The notes under the pieces are model-generated. The model did not search any database, was not told where the DNA came from, and was given only the letters and a program-made list of their open reading frames with translations. The translations under genes and the position numbers were made by a program. Positions 14,003 through 19,039 of a stretch of 19,039 nucleotides of DNA are shown piece by piece. Location of the stretch: positions 17,161 through 36,199 of the forward strand of contig DLLC01000001.1 in the NCBI GenBank assembly GCA_002476625.1, given 5' to 3'. The stretch comes from Porphyromonadaceae bacterium UBA7572 (GTDB lineage Bacteria; Bacteroidota; Bacteroidia; Bacteroidales; Muribaculaceae). Position 1 is the first letter of the stretch. Each line of letters begins with the position of its first letter.

Positions 14003-14592
14003 ATATTTTTCTCCTTTCTTCGTTGCATTTGCCAGTGTGTGAAATAGAGGTAGCCTCCAATAGCACCTATAAAGATGAAAATCACGGGATTGGAAATGAT
14101 TGGCCATCCCGAATAAATAAGCAGTGCCACCGCCACAGGAATAACGATCGTCTTCAGGTTGATGCCCGCAGATTTAGCCGTGGTGATTACCGGGGCAATG
14201 ATGAGTGCCACCACAGCGGGGCGTATGCCCTTGAAGATAGCGGAGAGGGTAGGGTTGTTTTTGATGGTGTCTGGCGTAAGAAACATCGCAATCAGGAGGA
14301 TAATGATGAAAGATGGCAGGATGGTGCCAAGTGCCGCCGAGAGGCTTCCTTTCACGCCTTTAAGCCTGTCGCCAATCACGGTGCTGATGTTTACGGCAAA
14401 AATGCCGGGCATCGACTGGGCGATGGCCAACAGGTCCAGAAACTCCTCTTGCTTAATCCAGTGATGTTTGTCCACCACTTCGCGCTGGATAATTGAAATC
14501 ATAGCCCAACCACCTCCAAATGTGAAACTTCCTATCTTGAAAAAGGTGGTAAAAAGCTGAAAATATGTGTTCTCTTTGATGTTGATACTCAT
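13999..14592 (-). CDS. Chromate-transporter-family half protein (first of pair)
   Basis: A 197-residue CHR-family membrane protein, the partner of the downstream half. The N-terminus has FTFGGGWAM near residue 25 and AQSMPGIFAVNIS near 60. Several hydrophobic helices follow, and the Lys/Arg-rich C-terminus is probably cytoplasmic. It overlaps its partner by 4 bases (ATGA), a sign of coupled translation in equal amounts. The order is first half, second half, folC. A TAATTTTG box 20-30 bases upstream of the ATG is the likely promoter. Confidence 0.9.
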   Translation of the reverse strand: MSINIKENTYFQLFTTFFKIGSFTFGGGWAMISIIQREVVDKHHWIKQEEFLDLLAIAQSMPGIFAVNISTVIGDRLKGVKGSLSAALGTILPSFIIILLIAMFLTPDTIKNNPTLSAIFKGIRPAVVALIIAPVITTAKSAGINLKTIVIPVAVALLIYSGWPIISNPVIFIFIGAIGGYLYFTHWQMQRRKEKNI

Positions 14593-14614
14593 TTGTCACA
14601 AATCATTTCTTGTG

Positions 14615-14622
14615 CAAAATTA
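14615..14622 (-). promoter_or_regulatory. -7 box of the CHR-folC operon
   Basis: The minus strand reads TAATTTTG at 14622-14615, matching TAnnTTTG, 22 bases before the first ATG. No TTG is seen at -33. The leader would be short (about 15 bases). Confidence 0.5.
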
Positions 14623-14687
14623 CTGATAATTTTGCTAACATCACTTTTTTATGATTGGTAGTTGATGATTTTTGAGCCAAAAATTCT

Positions 14688-14695
14688 TATCTTTG
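14688..14695 (+). promoter_or_regulatory. -7 box of the Omp85/EptA/GNAT operon
   Basis: TATCTTTG matches TAnnTTTG. TTG triplets upstream lie at non-standard spacing (13 or 23 bases), so the -33 box is unclear. It gives a long leader of about 180 bases before the ATG at 14883, with no known riboswitch motif that I recognise. Confidence 0.5.
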
Positions 14696-14882
14696 CATCA
14701 ATTTTGTTTGTTATAGAGGAGATTGCGGTGCGAATGCATGGCGTTTCTTGGAGAGAATAATTAGTTATCGTTAGAAGACAAGTCACATATTCTGCTGTTT
14801 TACGATTGGAGTGATGAGCGTCGCAGTTCATTCTTGTGGCTTTCTAATTGCAATTAAATTATATAGAAAAGGGCTATTTGAA

Positions 14883-16061
14883 ATGAAGCGTTTTGTCGTG
14901 TCACTTGGTTTCATATTGATGATTGTGGGCGTGGTACATGGAGCTGCCGTTGTTCCCGACACTTCAATGTCTGCACTGTCTGCCGATACAATAGGTGTGG
15001 CTACGAATCCCGCGAAAAGGTCGTTTGTACGCAAAGTGCTCGACTACTTGTCGATTGATGGCGGAAGTTCATCGGAAAGCCCAAGTGCGTTCAGCATCTT
15101 GGGCGGACCGCATTACAATTCAGTGTCAGGGCTGGCTCTGTCGGTTGTGGGTGCCGCGTCATTCAGGCTTAATGGTTGCGACAGTTTGAGCCAGTTTTCT
15201 AATGCCCAATGCTCTGCCACATACACCACTAAGAATTTTTGGTCGCTCAGTGCGACGAGTAACATACTGCTTCCCAATAAAGCAAGGCTGATAGCCGACT
15301 TAGCTTTCGAGTATGAGCCACTTTACTACTGGGGCATGGGCTATGATAACGGCAACAACACCGCCAACAAGACGATGCAAAAAAAATATATGGCAAACGT
15401 GGAGTTGGAGCTGCTGTTTGATGTGTACAAGGCGTTGCGCTTTGGCCCAAAGCTACAGTTCAACTATGTGAACAGCGACACCATAGCCAAGCCTGAACTG
15501 CTGAACGGCCAGGACTTGGTGCTGCGCAATTATGGCTTTGGCTTTGCGGTGGAGTACGATACTCGCGATATGGTCACAGACGCCAAGAAAGGGTGCTATT
15601 TTCACCTGTCGCAATGTTTCCGCCCAAAATTCCTGTGGAATCGCTATGCGTTCTCCACCACCGACATTAAGGCGAATTACTATAGTCCGCTGTGGCGAGG
15701 CTGCACGCTGGCGCTGGATTTCTGGGCGATGTTTAATTTTGGCAATCCTTCGTGGGCTAGAATGGCACTGTTGGGCGACACTCACCGTATGAGAGGATAT
15801 TACTTGGGACGTTACCGCGACAAGCACACCCTCAATGCGCAGGTGGAGCTGCGACAGCACATCTGGGGGCGGCATGGTATGGTGCTATGGGCTGGAGGAG
15901 GAAATGTGTTCCATAACGCAGACGGGTTCAAGCATTTTTTACCAAATTTTGGTATTGGTTATCGTTTTGCCTTTCGCAGGCGTATGAATATTCGTTTCGA
16001 CTATGGCTTTGGCAAGTCGGGGCAAACAGGTTTTATGTTTAGTTTAAATGAAGCATTTTAA
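14883..16061 (+). CDS. Omp85/BamA-type outer-membrane beta-barrel protein without POTRA domains
   Basis: A 392-residue protein starting at the ATG at 14883; an in-frame ATG at 14811 would add 24 residues before the signal peptide and is less likely. The signal peptide MKRFVVSLGFILMIVGVVHG ends near residue 21. The remainder is rich in alternating aromatic strands. VEYDTRDMVTDAKKG resembles the early strands of the Omp85 surface-antigen domain. MRGYYLGRYRD (RGY at about 304-306) matches the conserved loop 6 motif of BamA/TamA proteins. It ends with a terminal aromatic residue (LNEAF), as do outer-membrane barrels. There is no room for POTRA repeats, so it differs from BamA itself. It overlaps the next gene by 14 bases. 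Confidence 0.82.
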   Translation: MKRFVVSLGFILMIVGVVHGAAVVPDTSMSALSADTIGVATNPAKRSFVRKVLDYLSIDGGSSSESPSAFSILGGPHYNSVSGLALSVVGAASFRLNGCDSLSQFSNAQCSATYTTKNFWSLSATSNILLPNKARLIADLAFEYEPLYYWGMGYDNGNNTANKTMQKKYMANVELELLFDVYKALRFGPKLQFNYVNSDTIAKPELLNGQDLVLRNYGFGFAVEYDTRDMVTDAKKGCYFHLSQCFRPKFLWNRYAFSTTDIKANYYSPLWRGCTLALDFWAMFNFGNPSWARMALLGDTHRMRGYYLGRYRDKHTLNAQVELRQHIWGRHGMVLWAGGGNVFHNADGFKHFLPNFGIGYRFAFRRRMNIRFDYGFGKSGQTGFMFSLNEAF

Positions 16062-17760
16062 GAAGATATTTTGGAAATTTAAGAGTCAGCAGACATTGTT
16101 TTGGACATTTTTGGCAATGTTGATATTGCCAAATGTGATGATGTTTTTCACTGAGTCCACATCCACGATTGTGCGCACTGCAAGCGTGGCGCTGCCCTTG
16201 GGGCTCTATTGGCTGGCTTTCACCCTGAGTGCAAAGCCTGGAAAGATGTTTTGGTGGCTGTTCTTCTTTGTGTTTGTGGATGCGTTTCAAATCGTGTTGC
16301 TCTATCTCTATGGCGAGTCGCCGATAGCTGTGGACATGTTCTTGAACGTTACCACCACTAATCCAACCGAGACCACGGAGCTGCTGTCGAACTTGCTGCC
16401 GGCAGTGCTGTTTGTGGTGGTGGTGTACGTGTCGGGCATCGTGCTGGCGATTATGTCGATTATCAGCAAGGAAACGCTGTCCGTCCAATTCCGGCACTTG
16501 CAGCGCAAGGTGTCGTGTGGCGTGATGGCATTGGGCGTGGTGCTTGTAGGGCTATCGTTTGGCGTTGACAAGAAATTCCAGTTTGAAGACGACATATTTC
16601 CTGTGAACGCCTGCTATAACTTGGCACTGTCGATCGACCGCGCCTCGAAGACGCTGAACTACGATAAGAATGTGAAGGGCTTCACTTACCATGCAAAATG
16701 CATCCACCCCGACAGTGTGCCAGAGGTGTATGTGCTGATTGTGGGCGAAACGGCACGTGCCGACAATTTTGGCATCTATGGCTATAAGCGTAACACCACA
16801 CCGCTGTTAGGAGCCATGGGCAAGGATTTGGTGGCCTATTACGATGCCATCACGATGAGCAACACCACCCACAAGAGTGTGCCACTGCTGCTTACCCCTG
16901 TGGGGAGCGAGGACGACTTCGACGGGGTGTATTATGAAAAAGGCATTGTCACAGCCTTCAAGGAGGCGGGATATGCCACAGCATTCTATAGCTGCCAGCG
17001 TCGCAATCACTCCATTATCGACTTCTTGGGCAATGAGGCCGATGATGTGAAGTATCTGAAAGACAACCTCTCGATGATGGCCCAGCTGCCCGACGAGGCT
17101 CTTGTGGGCGAGCTGAAGAAGAGGTTGGCAAAGCATAAGAGAGGCAAACTGTTTGTGCTGCTGCACTGCTACGGATCTCACTTCAACTATTACGACCGCT
17201 ACGACCGCAGCGGGGCATTCTATACGCCCGACGCAATACCATCGGCCCGCGAAAAATACCGCGCCAATATGGTGAACGCCTACGACAATAGCATTCGCCA
17301 CACCGACATTCTGATTTCAGATGTGATTGGCGCATTGAAAAAGACGGGTATGGCTTCGGCGGTGTGCTATGTGAGCGACCACGGAGAGGACATTTTTGAT
17401 GATTCTCGCCTGCGCTTCTTGCACTCTTCTCCCATCCCCACCTACTACCAGCTGCGTGTGCCATTCCTGATGTGGGCATCCACGCAGTTTAAAGCCATAT
17501 ATCCCGACAAGTGGCAAACTATTGTGGCAAACCAAAGAAAGCCTATTGCCACCAACCGCGTTACATTTCACACCATGCTTGACCTTGGTGGCGTGGCCAC
17601 GCCTATGTTTAAAGCCGATGCGGCTGTGAGTAACAAGGCGTTTAAGCAAAAGCCTCGCCTGTATGTGAACGATCACAATGAATATCGTCCGCTCGATGAT
17701 TGCGGGCTGAAAGATCTTGATGCCGAGCAATTCAAGGCTCATGGCCTTCAATTTCCATAA
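16048..17760 (+). CDS. EptA-like phosphoethanolamine transferase (membrane sulfatase-fold)
   Basis: A 570-residue inner-membrane enzyme. About five transmembrane segments lie at residues 16-34, 41-60, 67-88, 116-139 and 156-173, followed by a periplasmic alkaline-phosphatase/sulfatase-fold domain. The metal site begins with VLIVGETARADNFGIYGY (Glu234). The nucleophile is Thr274 in SNTTHKSVP, aligned with the catalytic Thr of EptA. SDHGEDIFDD near residue 447 gives the distal Asp-His pair. Known relatives transfer phosphoethanolamine to lipid A or other glycans and alter resistance to cationic peptides; the acceptor here is inference. The start overlaps the barrel gene by 14 bases and the stop overlaps the GNAT start (TAATG). 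Confidence 0.88.
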   Translation: MKHFKKIFWKFKSQQTLFWTFLAMLILPNVMMFFTESTSTIVRTASVALPLGLYWLAFTLSAKPGKMFWWLFFFVFVDAFQIVLLYLYGESPIAVDMFLNVTTTNPTETTELLSNLLPAVLFVVVVYVSGIVLAIMSIISKETLSVQFRHLQRKVSCGVMALGVVLVGLSFGVDKKFQFEDDIFPVNACYNLALSIDRASKTLNYDKNVKGFTYHAKCIHPDSVPEVYVLIVGETARADNFGIYGYKRNTTPLLGAMGKDLVAYYDAITMSNTTHKSVPLLLTPVGSEDDFDGVYYEKGIVTAFKEAGYATAFYSCQRRNHSIIDFLGNEADDVKYLKDNLSMMAQLPDEALVGELKKRLAKHKRGKLFVLLHCYGSHFNYYDRYDRSGAFYTPDAIPSAREKYRANMVNAYDNSIRHTDILISDVIGALKKTGMASAVCYVSDHGEDIFDDSRLRFLHSSPIPTYYQLRVPFLMWASTQFKAIYPDKWQTIVANQRKPIATNRVTFHTMLDLGGVATPMFKADAAVSNKAFKQKPRLYVNDHNEYRPLDDCGLKDLDAEQFKAHGLQFP

Positions 17761-18374
17761 TGAAAACAGACAGGATGATGCAAAGTGAAAAGATAACATT
17801 GCGTGCCGCCACGGCCCATGATGTTCCATTTTTGGCAATGGTCATAGCTGAGGCTCTCGACGACGACATTATGGAGCAATATGAGCAGGCAGGAAATCGC
17901 ATACCCGACGCACAGCGTGAGCGTATGGACATCATAGAAAAAGTGATAGCCGCCACCGACACGCTCTACACATGGCATCATGGCACTATTGCCCAAGATG
18001 CCGCTGGCACGCCATTAGGGGCTTTGGTGGCGTATTCTGGTGATGACTACATGCAGCGCAGAGAGGTTACCTTCCGAATGTTCGCCTCGGTCGTAGAGCA
18101 GTCGTTCGACCCATCTACGATGGACGCAGAGACCGTGCCTGGCGAATTTTATCTCGACAGTCTTGCCGTGTTGCCGTCGCACAGGGGTAGGGGTGTGGCT
18201 CGCATCCTTTTAGAAAGTGGAATAAAGAAGGCAAAATCGATGGCTCGGCCAGCAATTTTGGCATGCTCTCCAGAAAATGTGGGCGCAAAACGCCTTTACG
18301 AATCGCTCGGTTTTCGCGGCACACACATCTATTCCCTTTTTGGGCATCCATATTGGCGAATGATTCACGAATAG
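17760..18374 (+). CDS. GNAT-family N-acetyltransferase
   Basis: A 204-residue acetyltransferase. The acetyl-CoA-binding motif is LAVLPSHRGRGVARILL, followed by NVGAKRLYESLGF, the usual C-terminal motif B. The substrate is unknown: it could be a protein N-terminus, an amine-containing metabolite or an antibiotic. The ATG shares one base with the stop of the phosphoethanolamine transferase (TAATG), so it is third in the operon. In-frame ATGs at residues 6 and 7 leave the exact start uncertain. A 16-bp hairpin follows the stop. Confidence 0.88.
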   Translation: MKTDRMMQSEKITLRAATAHDVPFLAMVIAEALDDDIMEQYEQAGNRIPDAQRERMDIIEKVIAATDTLYTWHHGTIAQDAAGTPLGALVAYSGDDYMQRREVTFRMFASVVEQSFDPSTMDAETVPGEFYLDSLAVLPSHRGRGVARILLESGIKKAKSMARPAILACSPENVGAKRLYESLGFRGTHIYSLFGHPYWRMIHE

Positions 18375-18394
18375 CCATGGGCAAATGATTGCAA

Positions 18395-18436
18395 AGTAAG
18401 GGCAATGCCATACAATTTTCTGGCATTGCCCTTACT
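18395..18436. terminator. Hairpin terminator between convergent genes
   Basis: AGTAAGGGCAATGCCA (18395-18410) is perfectly complementary to TGGCATTGCCCTTACT (18421-18436), a 16-bp stem with a 10-base loop. It is followed on the plus strand by an A/T-rich but not pure T tail. It ends the GNAT operon and probably the Nim-like gene. Confidence 0.8.
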
Positions 18437-18472
18437 ATATATTGATATTTAGAGATGGTTTGCAAAATGCAT

Positions 18473-19000
18473 TTAAACATTATTTTTAGGGAGGTTTGCT
18501 ATATTTCTTTTTTTTGTTAGTTCTATAGCCTCCTTGCCGGTGAAGTGCTCAATGGTAAACTCGATAACTGCCACACGTTTGATGCCGTTTTTAATTTCAG
18601 TTTCTAATGCCTGCTCATCATTAGGATTGAATCGTTTGCCCAGAAGGTATAAAGCATGAAGTTTTTCCGGAGCGCTGTCAAGGATTCTTACACGCCCAAA
18701 GCAAATCACGCTACGATAGTAAGTGGTGAACGCCTCAGGGTGTAGCTCATCCTTGCAAATAATGGTGAATGAGGCTTTTTCGGTGTGGTGAATTGCATCG
18801 ATTTTCTGACCGCTTAGAGCCGAATGGAAGTATAGCGTGCCGCTGTCATAAACGTAGCTGATTGGCACTCCATATGGGTAGCCATTCTCATCGAGGACCG
18901 ACAGTACCCCCGATGATGCATTCTGAAGTAGGGCAAGAGCTTCATCATCTGGTAATTGTTGGCGCTTACGGCGCATTTCTCTAAAATTGTCCATCTTCAT
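18473..19000 (-). CDS. Nim-like pyridoxamine-5'-phosphate-oxidase-fold flavoprotein
   Basis: A 175-residue protein with the split-barrel flavin-binding fold. The N-terminus FREMRRKRQ, then SGVLSVLDENGYPYGVPISYVY, LYFHSALSG (His59, probably the position of NimA's conserved His), YYRSVICFGR and TGKEAIEL closely resemble the Nim family of Bacteroides. Nim proteins are linked to 5-nitroimidazole resistance, but most chromosomal homologues have no proven resistance role. ATGs lie at 19000 and 18994; the frame also opens with TTG at 19033. I prefer 19000. A relationship to ordinary flavin reductases of the same fold cannot be excluded. Confidence 0.85.
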   Translation of the reverse strand: MKMDNFREMRRKRQQLPDDEALALLQNASSGVLSVLDENGYPYGVPISYVYDSGTLYFHSALSGQKIDAIHHTEKASFTIICKDELHPEAFTTYYRSVICFGRVRILDSAPEKLHALYLLGKRFNPNDEQALETEIKNGIKRVAVIEFTIEHFTGKEAIELTKKRNIANLPKNNV

Positions 19001-19039
19001 TTTATTGCTGTCCGGTAAAACTTTTCTAAACAAAAAAAA

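Noticed and set aside
14002..14107. 35-residue N-terminal extension of the second CHR half
   Set aside because: It lies entirely inside the upstream gene, is not membrane-like, and the ATGA overlap gives a better start.
14811..14882. 24-residue N-terminal extension of the Omp85-type protein
   Set aside because: The signal peptide begins at the ATG at 14883; the extension would place hydrophilic residues before it.
1..19039. CRISPR array, tRNA, insertion sequence, prophage or toxin-antitoxin system
   Set aside because: No regularly spaced repeats, no tRNA T-loop pattern, no transposase or integrase, and no paired small toxin-antitoxin frames were found on either strand.

Overview
The window reads as chromosomal DNA from a member of the Bacteroidales. 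The promoters are of the Bacteroidetes type (TAnnTTTG at -7, in three cases with TTG or TTTG about 19-20 bases upstream), Shine-Dalgarno sequences are mostly absent, and the 285-residue housekeeping sigma factor has the short Bacteroidetes form. The individual proteins (PyrDB/PyrK, RidA, a Nim-like protein) also fit that order. I cannot assign a genus; a gut Muribaculaceae- or Prevotella-like organism is plausible.

Layout. (1) 1-95 is the C-terminal end of uvrA (+). (2) 96-924 is a long AT-rich non-coding stretch with several hairpins and repeated TTTGCAAA-like palindromes. It leads to a well-formed promoter and a small helix-turn-helix regulator (996-1577, +) closed by a strong terminator. 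(3) pyrK-pyrD (-) is an overlapping two-gene operon for dihydroorotate oxidation. Divergent from it is a secreted HAD-family phosphatase (+). (4) Two related primary-type sigma-70 factors lie in tandem on the minus strand (4883-6734), the second with its own promoter. (5) A periplasmic HtrA/DegQ protease (-) is divergent from a trypsin-fold lipoprotein with a coiled-coil insertion (+). (6) A minus-strand pair encodes a thioredoxin-fold lipoprotein (WCHPC) and a C_GCAxxG_C_C cysteine-cluster protein. (7) rnpB (RNase P RNA, about 11288-11719, +) is followed by ridA (+). (8) A minus-strand operon holds two half-size chromate-transporter-family membrane proteins and folC. (9) A plus-strand operon with overlapping genes encodes an Omp85-type outer-membrane beta-barrel, an EptA-like phosphoethanolamine transferase and a GNAT acetyltransferase, closed by a 16-bp hairpin. 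(10) At the right edge is a Nim-like flavin-binding pyridoxamine-phosphate-oxidase-fold protein (-).

Most of this is housekeeping. Three parts bear on the cell envelope: the paired proteases, the thiol-redox pair and the Omp85/EptA/GNAT operon. I see no CRISPR array, insertion sequence, prophage, tRNA or obvious defence system. The parts most worth a second look are the tandem sigma factors, the enlarged P18-like arm of RNase P RNA with a TC tract, the protease lipoprotein with a coiled coil between His and Asp, the TTTGCAAA motif cluster beside the HTH gene, and the overlapping envelope operon.
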